From NCBI GenBank assembly GCA_965603015.1, contig CBFDBJ010000006.1, positions 1 through 64,000 on the forward strand: a stretch of 64,000 nt of DNA, written 5' to 3'. Numbering within the stretch: position 1 is the first letter of the stretch; each line of letters starts with the position of its first letter. This DNA comes from JAUWTJ01 sp965603015. Lineage in GTDB: Bacteria; Pseudomonadota; Alphaproteobacteria; M2410. Shown here in pieces: positions 7,884 to 16,391 of this stretch. The position numbers were made by a program, and so were the translations under genes. A model generated the notes under the pieces. The model was not told the DNA's origin, searched no databases, and saw nothing but the letters and a program-made list of their open reading frames with translations.

Positions 7884-9647
7884 ATGAGTAAAAAAGATAT
7901 CACACCATCAGACGACGAATCCCAAACCGCTGAGCCGGCTGCGGAAGTAGCCGCTGCGCCGGAAGTCGTGGCACCTGAAGAAGCAGGGCCTGAAAAGATC
8001 CCTGCAGCTGAGACTGATTCTGTAGACGTGTCAGGAGAGCCTGCCGCAGCTTCGTCGGAAAGTGCGGACGGTCCATCTGAAGAAGCCTCGAGCGGATCAG
8101 ATGACACGTCTGAAGAAAAGCCGCGCGCGCGTCCCAGAGCGCGCAGAAGCCGTTCCCGTCGGAAGCCCAGAAGCGGCGAAAAAAATGGTGAAGAGACCGG
8201 GAGGGGCGACAATAAGGAGTCCGCACCCAACGAACCCGCCAGCGCCGACAAGAGCGACGGCCCAAAGAAGAATTTGCGTGCCACTGCGCTATGGGGCCTC
8301 CACAAGGAGCGCCGCGCGAAGATGGTACCCTTTGCCGGATATGAAATGCCGGTTCAGTACAAGCGCGGCATCATGGACGAGCATCGCCACACGCGTAGTC
8401 GCGCCGGGTTGTTTGATGTCTCCCATATGGGGCAGGCATTTCTCACCCTTGAAGGTGACTCTGAGGGTGGCCATGAGGCCATCGCAGCGCTGATCGAAGA
8501 GCTGGTGCCTGGCAATATTCGCGGTCTGAAAGCGGGCGGTATTCGCTATACCCTGCTCCTGAATGACGAAGGCGGTATCATTGATGATCTGATGATAACG
8601 CGCCCTGAAGGAGCTGCGGGTGAAGGCATGTTGTTCCTTGTGGTCAACGCAGGTTGCAAGGAAAAGGACTTTGCCCATATTGCCGCCAAACTGAAAGGGC
8701 GCGCTAAGCTGACCGTCGCCGGCGATCGGGCTCTGATGGCGCTTCAGGGACCGCAGGCCTCCAGGGTTATGAGTCGCTATGCTCCCTTTGTTGCTGAAAT
8801 GCCGTTCATGACTGCCAAGGCGTGCCGTATTGAAGGGGTTGAATGTATCGTCAGCCGTTGCGGTTATACAGGCGAGGATGGATTTGAAATATCTCTGCCC
8901 AACGAGCAGGCCGAAGGCTTTGCGCGTAAACTTTTGACCAAGCGCGACGTCGCGCTTGTCGGTCTGGGCGCGCGGGATTCTCTTCGCCTTGAGGCGGGGC
9001 TGTGTCTCTACGGTCACGACATCGATGAAGAGACAACACCGGTCGAGGCCAATCTCGTTTGGGCTATTGCCAAACGGCGCAAGCTTGACAAGGATTTTCC
9101 GGCTGCTGAAAAAATCATGGCCCAGATCGAGGATGGCACTGCGCGCAGACGGGTTGGCATTCTCCCTGAGGGCAAGGCTCCGGCTCGGGACGGAACCAAT
9201 ATTGTCGATGCCGAAGGTAACATCATCGGCAAGGTAACAAGCGGCGGCTTTGGACCCACCGTGCGCGGTCCGATCGCCATGGGCTATGTCGATATGGCGC
9301 AAAGCGATGAAGGGACCGAAGTCGGGCTCATGGTGCGCGGTCAATCCCGGCCTGCCAAAATTGCCCCGCTTCCTTTCATCCCGCCGAAACAATACAGGCC
9401 CGGCCAGGAGGTCGCGGAGCCGGCCGAAGAGCCGCCAGCAGAGCCAGTAGAAGAGCCCGCGAGCGAAGAGGGCGTTGAAGGGGAGATGGCTCCGGCTGAG
9501 GACGTTACCTCCGAGGCCAATGTTGTTGAGGCCAGTACAACTGAGGAAAGTGCGTCAGAGGAGACCGCACCTGCCAGGGAAACCGAACAAGATCCAGATC
9601 ACGACCAGAGTGAAGACAAAGAGGAAGATGGCGATGAGCGACCTTAG
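7884..9647 (+). CDS. gcvT: Aminomethyltransferase (glycine cleavage T protein) with long disordered tails
   Basis: T protein transfers the aminomethyl carbon from lipoyl-H protein to tetrahydrofolate. The folded domain begins near residue 131 (LRATALWGLH) with PFAGYEMPVQY, FDVSHMGQ, ALQGPQA and SRCGYTGEDGFEI, and ends near residue 510. It is flanked by an N-terminal tail of about 130 residues, acidic then arginine-rich (RARPRARRSRSRRKP), and a Pro/Glu-rich C-terminal tail of 77 residues. Normal GcvT is about 370 residues; this is 587. The frame is open back to 7758, but that part overlaps the riboswitch, so I start at the ATG at 7884 (GGA just upstream; the ATG at 7875 is possible). The gene end overlaps gcvH by 14 bases. 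Confidence 0.93.
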   Translation: MSKKDITPSDDESQTAEPAAEVAAAPEVVAPEEAGPEKIPAAETDSVDVSGEPAAASSESADGPSEEASSGSDDTSEEKPRARPRARRSRSRRKPRSGEKNGEETGRGDNKESAPNEPASADKSDGPKKNLRATALWGLHKERRAKMVPFAGYEMPVQYKRGIMDEHRHTRSRAGLFDVSHMGQAFLTLEGDSEGGHEAIAALIEELVPGNIRGLKAGGIRYTLLLNDEGGIIDDLMITRPEGAAGEGMLFLVVNAGCKEKDFAHIAAKLKGRAKLTVAGDRALMALQGPQASRVMSRYAPFVAEMPFMTAKACRIEGVECIVSRCGYTGEDGFEISLPNEQAEGFARKLLTKRDVALVGLGARDSLRLEAGLCLYGHDIDEETTPVEANLVWAIAKRRKLDKDFPAAEKIMAQIEDGTARRRVGILPEGKAPARDGTNIVDAEGNIIGKVTSGGFGPTVRGPIAMGYVDMAQSDEGTEVGLMVRGQSRPAKIAPLPFIPPKQYRPGQEVAEPAEEPPAEPVEEPASEEGVEGEMAPAEDVTSEANVVEASTTEESASEETAPARETEQDPDHDQSEDKEEDGDERP

Positions 9648-10011
9648 ATATACTGAACAGCACGAATGGGTGCGCGTTGAAGGGGAGGTGGCGACAGTTG
9701 GCATTTCTGCCTATGCCGCCGAACAACTCGGCGATGTCGTCTATGTTGAATTGCCTGAGGCGGGCCGCCAGGTCGAACAATCCGGTGAGATTGCTGTGGT
9801 CGAATCAGTCAAGGCTGCGAGTGAAATTTACGCCCCCATCGCCGGTGAAGTCATTGAAGTCAATGTGAGCCTCGAAGAAGATCCTGCCATCGTCAACGGG
9901 GATCCAACCGGCAAGGGCTGGTTTGTCAAATTGAAGTTGAAAGATCCTGAAGAACTCAAGACACTTATGGATCAGGAAGCTTATGCGACCTATGTTGAAG
10001 GATTGGAGTAA
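9634..10011 (+). CDS. gcvH: Glycine cleavage system H protein
   Basis: H protein shuttles the aminomethyl group on a lipoyl arm between P, T and L proteins. The lipoylated lysine is Lys60 in VVESVKAASEIYAP. The length of 125 residues is typical. The frame runs further upstream inside gcvT, but the ATG at 9634 (MSDLRYTEQHEW) has GAGGAAG seven bases away and fits the family; an in-frame ATG at 9628 is too close to that site. It overlaps gcvT by 14 bases and its TAA overlaps the gcvPA ATG, which implies coupled translation. Confidence 0.97.
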   Translation: MSDLRYTEQHEWVRVEGEVATVGISAYAAEQLGDVVYVELPEAGRQVEQSGEIAVVESVKAASEIYAPIAGEVIEVNVSLEEDPAIVNGDPTGKGWFVKLKLKDPEELKTLMDQEAYATYVEGLE

Positions 10012-11357
10012 TGCGTTATCTTCCGTTAACGGATCCCGATAGATCTGCCATGCTGCAGACGGTCGGCGCCGGGTCCATTGATGACCTCTTCGTTGATGTG
10101 CCACAGGCCGCTCGCGGGGCAAGTTTCGATGACCTGCCGCGCTTTGCCAGTGAACTCAGTGTCGAGCGCCAGCTCACGCACATGGCGAACAAGAACATGC
10201 GGGCGGGATCGTCGCCGTTTTTCATCGGAGCAGGGGCCTATTGGCATCATGTGCCGGCCAGCGTCGATCACCTGATCCAGCGCTCGGAATTCCTGACATC
10301 CTACACGCCTTATCAGCCGGAGATCTCGCAAGGCACCTTGCAGGTGCTGTTTGAATTCCAGACTCAGGTCGCCATGTTAACCGGCATGGAAGTCGCCAAT
10401 GCCTCCATGTATGACGGATCGACGGCAGCCGCTGAAGCGGTCAAGATGGCCATGCGGATTACCCGGCGCTCCCGCGTGGTTCTGTCCGGCAGCCTTCATC
10501 CTCATTATCGCGACACGATTGTTACCAATGAAGCCCACACAGACGCCGAGTTAGAACTTTGTCCTCATGACATGCGCGGCTCCGAAGATCTGTGTTCGAT
10601 GATTGACGACAAAACTGCAGCCATTGTGGTCCAGACACCAAGTGTTTTTGGCGGTCTCATTGATCTGGAGAAAGCCGCAAAGACCGCCCATGAAAAGGGC
10701 GCGCTTCTTATTGTCGTCGTAACAGAAATCGTTTCCCTCGGCGCCGTCAAGTCGCCGGGCGAAATGGGCGCCGATATCGTGGTCGCCGAAGGACAATCTT
10801 TGGGCAATGGCCTTAACTTTGGTGGGCCTTACGTTGGACTGTTTGCGACGCGCCAGAAATATGTACGCCAAATGCCCGGACGGGTCTGCGGTGAGACTGT
10901 TGATGCCGATGGCAAGCGCGGCTATGTGCTGACGCTTTCAACCCGTGAGCAACACATCCGCCGGGAAAAGGCCACGAGCAATATCTGCACCAACTCGGGC
11001 CTGTGCGCGCTGGCCTTCTCCATTCATCTGTCTCTGCTTGGCGAAAAGGGATTGCGGAAGCTTGCCATCCTCAATCATCAATCTGCGGTGAAATTGGCAA
11101 ATGCGCTTTGCGAGATTGACGAAGTTGAGCTGGTCACGCCAAACTTCTTCAATGAGTTCACCATTGCGCTGCCCAAGAACGCACATCGGATCGCCAACGC
11201 GCTGGCCGACAGAGATGTTTTGTGCGGGGTGCGTGCTTCGCGGCTGTTCCCCGAATGTCCAGGCATTGGCCGTTATCTGATTGTTGCGGCGACAGAAATG
11301 AACACCGACGAGGATCGCGACGCCTTTGTGCGGGCGTTGAAGGAGGTGCTGCGATGA
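10011..11357 (+). CDS. gcvPA: Glycine dehydrogenase (decarboxylating) subunit 1
   Basis: This is the N-terminal half of the P protein in organisms with a split enzyme. With GcvPB it decarboxylates glycine and loads the aminomethyl group onto H protein. The 448-residue chain has the family start MRYLPLTDPDRSAML, a PSVFGGLIDLE segment and the glycine-rich SLGNGLNFGGPYVGL and MPGRVCGETVD regions. The start codon overlaps the gcvH stop (TAATG) and its own stop overlaps the gcvPB start (ATGA). It belongs to the riboswitch-controlled operon. Confidence 0.97.
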   Translation: MRYLPLTDPDRSAMLQTVGAGSIDDLFVDVPQAARGASFDDLPRFASELSVERQLTHMANKNMRAGSSPFFIGAGAYWHHVPASVDHLIQRSEFLTSYTPYQPEISQGTLQVLFEFQTQVAMLTGMEVANASMYDGSTAAAEAVKMAMRITRRSRVVLSGSLHPHYRDTIVTNEAHTDAELELCPHDMRGSEDLCSMIDDKTAAIVVQTPSVFGGLIDLEKAAKTAHEKGALLIVVVTEIVSLGAVKSPGEMGADIVVAEGQSLGNGLNFGGPYVGLFATRQKYVRQMPGRVCGETVDADGKRGYVLTLSTREQHIRREKATSNICTNSGLCALAFSIHLSLLGEKGLRKLAILNHQSAVKLANALCEIDEVELVTPNFFNEFTIALPKNAHRIANALADRDVLCGVRASRLFPECPGIGRYLIVAATEMNTDEDRDAFVRALKEVLR

Positions 11358-12952
11358 CCGGTTCGACCATGAACAGGCAGGGGCGACAAACCCAACCACA
11401 TGCGACGCCAGCCAACGCCAATGCGACGCAAACCGAAATGATAACCGGAAACCGGGGGCTTCAAATCGAGGAAGGCCTGATCTTTGATCATGGAAAACTG
11501 GATGTCACAGGCGTTGATTTCCCCGCAGCAGATGACACAGTGGAAGATCGGCTCGGAAATTTTGCTCGTAAAGGCAAGATCGGACTGCCGGGCTTGTCCG
11601 AGCCAGAAGCCGTTCGCCACTATGTTCGCTTGAGCCAGAAGAACTTCTCCATCGATACGGGGCTTTATCCGCTTGGATCATGCACCATGAAGCATAATCC
11701 GCGTCTCAACGAGAAAATGGCGCGCCTTGACGGGTTCATGAATCTGCATCCGATGCAGCCGCACAAGACAGTGCAGGGCGCGCTGGAACTGATCGACACC
11801 CTGGCGGAGTGGCTCAAAGTCTTGACCGGCATGCCAGCGGTCGCCATGTCCCCCAAGGCCGGGGCTCATGGCGAGCTTTGCGGTCTGATGGCTATTCGCG
11901 CCTGTCTGGAAGATCGCGGCGATGCCCGCAAAGTCGTTCTGGTCTCTGACTCTGCCCATGGAACAAACCCGGCAACCGCCGCGACTTGCGGTTATGCGGT
12001 TGAAGCCATTCCGTCGACCCTGGATGGCCGCGTTGACCTTGCCGCCCTCAAGGCCCGCCTGGGCCCGGACGTGGCAGCCTTCATGCTCACCAATCCGAAC
12101 ACCTGCGGCCTCTTTGAGCGTGAGATCATCGAGATTTCAGAGGCGCTTCATGAGGCCGGCGCACTGCTTTATTGTGACGGTGCAAATTTCAACGCTATCG
12201 TCGGACGGGTACGTCCTGGCGATCTCGGCGTGGATGCCATGCACATTAACCTGCACAAAACCTTTTCGACACCGCACGGCGGCGGTGGCCCGGGGGCCGG
12301 TCCGGTCGTTCTGTCAGAAGCTCTGGCGCCCTACGTCCCGCTTCCCTACATCAAACACGAGCTTGGCGAGTACTCGCTTGTGGAAATCGAGGAGGAAGCG
12401 GTCGAAGAGGGCGGCAAACCTTTCGGTCGGCTGTCGGCCTTCCATGGTCAGATGGGGATGTTTGTTCGCTCCCTGTCGTACATGATGAGCCACGGCTCTG
12501 ATGGCTTGCGCCAGGTCTCGGATGATGCCGTCCTTTCGGCAAATTATGTTGCGGCCCGGCTCAAGGATCACATGAGCCAGTCCTTCGAAGGCCCGTGCAT
12601 GCACGAAGTGCTGTTTGATGACCGGTTCCTGAAGGACACCGGTGTTTCGACCCTGGATTTCGCCAAGGCGATGATTGACGAAGGCTACCATCCGATGACG
12701 GTCTACTTCCCGCTTGTCGTTTCCGGTGCCATGTTGATTGAGCCGACTGAAACAGAGTCAAAGGAAAGTCTCGACCAGTTCATCGATACGCTGATTGCGC
12801 TCACAGAGAGGGCAAAATCCGGCACTGCAGAGGAGGCCTTTCATCAGGCTCCCACTATGACGCCGCGTCGCCGTCTCGATGAAACCCAGGCCGCAAGAAA
12901 CCCGGTTCTGAGATGGCAGCCGGATGCGCCAAAGGCACAAGCGGCAGAATAA
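11354..12952 (+). CDS. gcvPB: Glycine dehydrogenase (decarboxylating) subunit 2
   Basis: The PLP-bearing half of the split P protein. The Schiff-base lysine is Lys302 in NLHKTFSTPHGGGGPG. Other landmarks are PLGSCTMKHNP near residue 109 and AFHGQMGMFVRS. The frame is open to 11222, but the ATG at 11354 overlaps the gcvPA stop as ATGA and has GGAGG upstream, giving 532 residues. The first 30 residues (Gln, Thr and Asn rich) are not conserved in the family as I know it. Lipoamide dehydrogenase, the L protein, is not in the window. Confidence 0.97.
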   Translation: MTGSTMNRQGRQTQPHATPANANATQTEMITGNRGLQIEEGLIFDHGKLDVTGVDFPAADDTVEDRLGNFARKGKIGLPGLSEPEAVRHYVRLSQKNFSIDTGLYPLGSCTMKHNPRLNEKMARLDGFMNLHPMQPHKTVQGALELIDTLAEWLKVLTGMPAVAMSPKAGAHGELCGLMAIRACLEDRGDARKVVLVSDSAHGTNPATAATCGYAVEAIPSTLDGRVDLAALKARLGPDVAAFMLTNPNTCGLFEREIIEISEALHEAGALLYCDGANFNAIVGRVRPGDLGVDAMHINLHKTFSTPHGGGGPGAGPVVLSEALAPYVPLPYIKHELGEYSLVEIEEEAVEEGGKPFGRLSAFHGQMGMFVRSLSYMMSHGSDGLRQVSDDAVLSANYVAARLKDHMSQSFEGPCMHEVLFDDRFLKDTGVSTLDFAKAMIDEGYHPMTVYFPLVVSGAMLIEPTETESKESLDQFIDTLIALTERAKSGTAEEAFHQAPTMTPRRRLDETQAARNPVLRWQPDAPKAQAAE

Positions 12953-12988
12953 CTTGCAGAAGCAACAAAAGATCCAGGAGGAAGCGCC

Positions 12989-14296
12989 ATGAAAGCGTTG
13001 GCCATGAAACAGATGGTTGTGGGCGCGGCCTTTGCGGGCTGGATTGTTGGTATGACCGCAGCGGCGGCAGATACAAAGGTCCTTCATTGCGGCAAGCTGA
13101 TCGATGTCAGGACGCTCGAGGTCCTGAGCGAGCAATCGATCATAGTGTCGGGCAACAAGATCGAGGCGATTGAGCCTGGCTATAGCGCGCGGTCTGACGC
13201 GGCGAACATCGACCTCAAGGGATCGACCTGCATGCCCGGCCTCATGGACATGCACGTTCATCTGACATCGGAATATAGCGACAAGTCCTACGTCGAACGC
13301 TTCCAGCTCAACGGCACCGACTACGCCATCCGCGCGGTGGTCAATGCCGAGAAGACCCTTATGTCCGGGTTCACTCTGGTGCGAGATCTCGGAGACAAGG
13401 GCAGTGGCTCGGTCCTTGCCTTGCGCAATGCCGTTAACAAGGGGCTGGTGCCGGGGCCCCGTATTCTCGCGGTTGGCAAGTCGATTGCGACGACAGGCGG
13501 ACATGCCGATCCAACCAATGGACGCAAGCGGGACTTGAGCTTTGATGTGGGTCCCGTCGGCGGCGTGGTCAACTCTCCCTTTGAAGCACGTAAGGCAGTT
13601 CGTCAGCGCTACAAGAACGGCGCGGACCTGATCAAGATCACCGCGACCGGCGGCGTTCTTTCCGTCGCCAGGAGCGGCCAGAACCCCCAGTTTGAGCCTG
13701 ATGAACTGGATGAGATCATCAAGATCGCCCATGACTATGGCATGAAGGTCGCCGCTCACGCCCATGGTACCGAAGGCATGGAACGAGCCGTGCGTGCGGG
13801 TATCGATTCTATCGAGCACGGCACTTTCATGACGCCAAAAGTCATGAAGCTGATGAAAAAGAAGGGCACCTGGTATGTCCCGACAATCGTTGCCGGTCAC
13901 TGGGTTGCAGAAAAATCAAAGGTTGATGGCTTCTTCCCCGAGTTGGTAAGGCCCAAGGCGGCCTCGATCGGTCCCCTCATTCAGGACACTTTTGCAGCTG
14001 CTTACGCCGCAGGTGTGCCTATCGCTTTCGGCACTGATACAGGCGTTTCAGCTCATGGCGACAACGGCCTGGAGTTTGTCCTGATGGTTGAAGCCGGCAT
14101 GCCGCCGCTTGAGGCTATTCAGTCCGCGACACTGAACGGGTCAAAGCTCGCTGATGTCGAGGACACTCTGGGAACCATTGAACCTGGCAAGCTGGCAGAT
14201 ATTGTCGCGGTACCCGGAGACCCTGTCGATGACATCACACTCATGACCCGTATCAGTTTTGTCATGAAGGGTGGCGAGATCTACAAGAACGAATAG
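12989..14296 (+). CDS. Exported metal-dependent amidohydrolase (Xaa-Pro dipeptidase / imidazolonepropionase-like)
   Basis: A 435-residue amidohydrolase-superfamily enzyme with a Sec signal (hydrophobic run from residue 9, AxA-like cleavage near TAAAADTK). Metal ligands are visible: HxH in MDMHVHLTS, a lysine in DLIKITATGG, His in AAHAHGTEG, His in SIEHGTFM and Asp in AFGTDTGVS. Relatives hydrolyse dipeptides or cyclic amides; the substrate here cannot be read from sequence. It begins 36 bases after gcvPB with its own AGGAGG site, so it is probably read from the glycine-controlled transcript. Confidence 0.88.
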   Translation: MKALAMKQMVVGAAFAGWIVGMTAAAADTKVLHCGKLIDVRTLEVLSEQSIIVSGNKIEAIEPGYSARSDAANIDLKGSTCMPGLMDMHVHLTSEYSDKSYVERFQLNGTDYAIRAVVNAEKTLMSGFTLVRDLGDKGSGSVLALRNAVNKGLVPGPRILAVGKSIATTGGHADPTNGRKRDLSFDVGPVGGVVNSPFEARKAVRQRYKNGADLIKITATGGVLSVARSGQNPQFEPDELDEIIKIAHDYGMKVAAHAHGTEGMERAVRAGIDSIEHGTFMTPKVMKLMKKKGTWYVPTIVAGHWVAEKSKVDGFFPELVRPKAASIGPLIQDTFAAAYAAGVPIAFGTDTGVSAHGDNGLEFVLMVEAGMPPLEAIQSATLNGSKLADVEDTLGTIEPGKLADIVAVPGDPVDDITLMTRISFVMKGGEIYKNE

Positions 14297-14309
14297 CGGG
14301 GTTTGACTG

Positions 14310-14576
14310 CTAGTCCGCAGCGATCATCTCCGCAATCCCGTCCCGTTCGCCCTTGTGGTTCACCGTATGACATTCAAGGTCCATGGTCATCTGCAGGCTC
14401 CGGCGCAACACGGTCATGTGTTCGCTGGTCGCGACATCGACAGGCTCGTCGAGCATGACATGGTAGCGCTTGTGTGCAGGATTCGACGTGGATTCGACAT
14501 TCTTGACGACGCCCGTGACCGCATGTCCGAGATATTTCCCGGTAACCCGTGTTCCTGTGGAAATATGGTTCGACAT
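14310..14576 (-). CDS. Small hypothetical protein (88 aa)
   Basis: I do not recognise the family. The first 60 residues (GTRVTGKYLGHAVTGVVKNVE, then KRYHVMLDEPVDV) look like a short beta-barrel of KOW/SH3 type, with alternating charged and hydrophobic residues and many His. There is no signal peptide or membrane segment. The gene looks real: a GAGGAG site lies eight bases before its ATG, and it runs divergently from the GST gene 44 bases away. Its stop is 13 bases from the amidohydrolase stop. Confidence 0.65.
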   Translation of the reverse strand: MSNHISTGTRVTGKYLGHAVTGVVKNVESTSNPAHKRYHVMLDEPVDVATSEHMTVLRRSLQMTMDLECHTVNHKGERDGIAEMIAAD

Positions 14577-14620
14577 ATGGAATGCTCCTCAGGCGTAAAC
14601 GAAATCAATGGCGATCAAAG

Positions 14621-15256
14621 ATGAGCTTCAAAATTACACTTTACTCTCAGGCGGCGAGTTCAGCCTGTGAACGTGTGCGTATCGCTCTTGCCTACAAGAG
14701 CATCGCTCACGACACAATCATTATCAATGATTTGCCTCCCGGCGAATATGCCCGGATCAATCCTCAGGGCCTGATGCCGGCCATGGCTATTGATGGCCGT
14801 GTTATTTCACAGTCCATGGCCATGCTGGAGTTCCTTGAAGAAATCTGTCCCGAGCCATCGCTCCTGCCGGGAGACCCGATAACAAGAGCGCAAGTTCGCG
14901 CCTTTGTGCAAATTGTGGCATCGGACATCCATCCGGTCGGCATTAATCGCTTGCGCAAGAAGATGCGAGACGACTTCGGTGTCTCCGAAGACCTGACCAT
15001 GGTCTGGTACGATGATATGGCGCAAGGGGGATTTTCTGTCCTGGAGGGCATTCTCGAGCGGACAAGAGGCGAGGGGCCTTACTGCTTTGGCCAAGACCTG
15101 ACGCTGGCTGACGTCGTCATGGTGCCGCACATGCACACGGCAAGATCGCGCGGGGTCGACTTTTCAGCCTTTCCACTTGTGATGTCCGTCTTTGAACATT
15201 GCATTGCGCACCCGGCCTTTGTGAAGGCGGCACGTGAGAACCAGGCTGATGCGTGA
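14621..15256 (+). CDS. Glutathione S-transferase, zeta-like (maleylacetoacetate isomerase type)
   Basis: The 211-residue protein has an N-terminal thioredoxin-like domain (SFKITLYSQAASSACERVRI, NPQGLMPAMAIDG, then SQSMAMLEFLEE) and a helical C-terminal domain with QIVASDIHPVGINRLRKKM, the pattern seen in maleylacetoacetate isomerases. The usual SSxxxRVRI loop is here ASSACERVRI, with a Cys near the catalytic Ser position. Tyrosine-catabolism neighbours are absent, so a general GST role is equally possible. The ATG at 14621 is preferred over upstream in-frame starts that would run into the divergent gene. Confidence 0.85.
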   Translation: MSFKITLYSQAASSACERVRIALAYKSIAHDTIIINDLPPGEYARINPQGLMPAMAIDGRVISQSMAMLEFLEEICPEPSLLPGDPITRAQVRAFVQIVASDIHPVGINRLRKKMRDDFGVSEDLTMVWYDDMAQGGFSVLEGILERTRGEGPYCFGQDLTLADVVMVPHMHTARSRGVDFSAFPLVMSVFEHCIAHPAFVKAARENQADA

Positions 15257-15275
15257 AGGGAAGTGAACAATCGGC

Positions 15276-16373
15276 ATGTCTTTCGGACTTACAGGAAAAA
15301 TGTTTGGCATCGCACTGACGTCGGCGATGCTGGGAGCAGGGTGTAGCCTGAATGACAATCGGGAGGTGAAAATGCGGGTGCATGACGCAGAGAACGGCGT
15401 GAGAGTTGAACGTCTCACCGACCATCCAGTTATATCGCCCCTGACCGATCCATCCATTGGCGTTAATATCCAGGGACCGTCCCTCATTCGTGTGCCGGAC
15501 TGGGTCGAAAATCCGCTCGGAAAATATTATCTCTATTTTGCCGATCACAAGGGCAGCTACATCCGTCTGGCCTATGCTGATGATTTGACCGGTCCGTGGA
15601 CAGTTCACAAACCGGGGACATTGCAGCTGGCTCAGTCACACTTCCTGACCGAACCGCCGGAGGTGCCCGATGAAGATGTCGCAAAGGCTCTGTCGTATAT
15701 GCGAAATGTTCTGGGTGACAGTACCCGCTCCGACGAAGAGCTGCTCGACGATCTGATCATCCCGCATATAGCTTCCCCCGACGTTCATGTGGATCATGAC
15801 AACAAGAGAATTGTCATGTATTTCCACGGTCTCAATGCTTTCGCCAGCCAGGTCAGCCGTGTCGCTCTTTCAAGCGACGGTCTGAAATTCGAGGCTCTGC
15901 CACAGGTCCTCGGACGCCCCTATATGCGTGCCATGAAACGCGGCCAGGTGACCTGGGTGCTCGCCATGCCCGGAGTTTTCTACCGCAGTTCGGACGGCGT
16001 GACAGATTTCAGGGAAGGCCCCAAACTCTTCAACAAGCACATGCGTCATGCCGCGCTATGGAGGCGGCGCGATACGCTCTATGTTTTCTGGACGCAGGTC
16101 GGTGATGCGCCCGAGAGCATTCTGCTTTCGACGATTGATGTTTCCGGCAACTGGAAAGACTGGAAGGACAGCGAGCCAGTGGTGATCCTGAGGCCCGAGC
16201 GAGACTGGGAAGGTGCTGACGCACCGCTTGAACCATCAAGGCGATCAACGGCCGAGGGCCGCGTCAACCAGCTGCGCGACCCCGCGATCTTTGAAGAAGA
16301 TGGCCGGGTTTTCTTGCTCTATGCAGTTGCTGGCGAGAGCGGTATCGCGATCGCAGAAGTTCTTATCGATTGA
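15276..16373 (+). CDS. Beta-propeller lipoprotein (glycosidase-like fold)
   Basis: A 365-residue protein with a lipoprotein signal (lipobox LGAGC at about residues 19-23). The body looks like a five-bladed propeller of the GH43/GH32/GH68 type, with repeated strands such as KYYLYFADHKGSYIRLAYADDL, PDVHVDHDNKRIVMYFHG and RDPAIFEEDGRVFLLYAVAGE. The acidic residues needed for a GH43 active site cannot be assigned confidently, so I do not call it a glycosidase. It starts 19 bases after the GST gene and converges on fba. Confidence 0.72.
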   Translation: MSFGLTGKMFGIALTSAMLGAGCSLNDNREVKMRVHDAENGVRVERLTDHPVISPLTDPSIGVNIQGPSLIRVPDWVENPLGKYYLYFADHKGSYIRLAYADDLTGPWTVHKPGTLQLAQSHFLTEPPEVPDEDVAKALSYMRNVLGDSTRSDEELLDDLIIPHIASPDVHVDHDNKRIVMYFHGLNAFASQVSRVALSSDGLKFEALPQVLGRPYMRAMKRGQVTWVLAMPGVFYRSSDGVTDFREGPKLFNKHMRHAALWRRRDTLYVFWTQVGDAPESILLSTIDVSGNWKDWKDSEPVVILRPERDWEGADAPLEPSRRSTAEGRVNQLRDPAIFEEDGRVFLLYAVAGESGIAIAEVLID

Positions 16374-16391
16374 TCCGGTCTACTCTCGTGG

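Noticed and set aside
8289..9392. 367-residue antisense frame in gcvT
   Set aside because: It overlaps the conserved T-protein domain and shows no family features.
12758..13900. 380-residue antisense frame across gcvPB and the amidohydrolase gene
   Set aside because: Both genes on the plus strand have full family motifs; the antisense product has no domain pattern.
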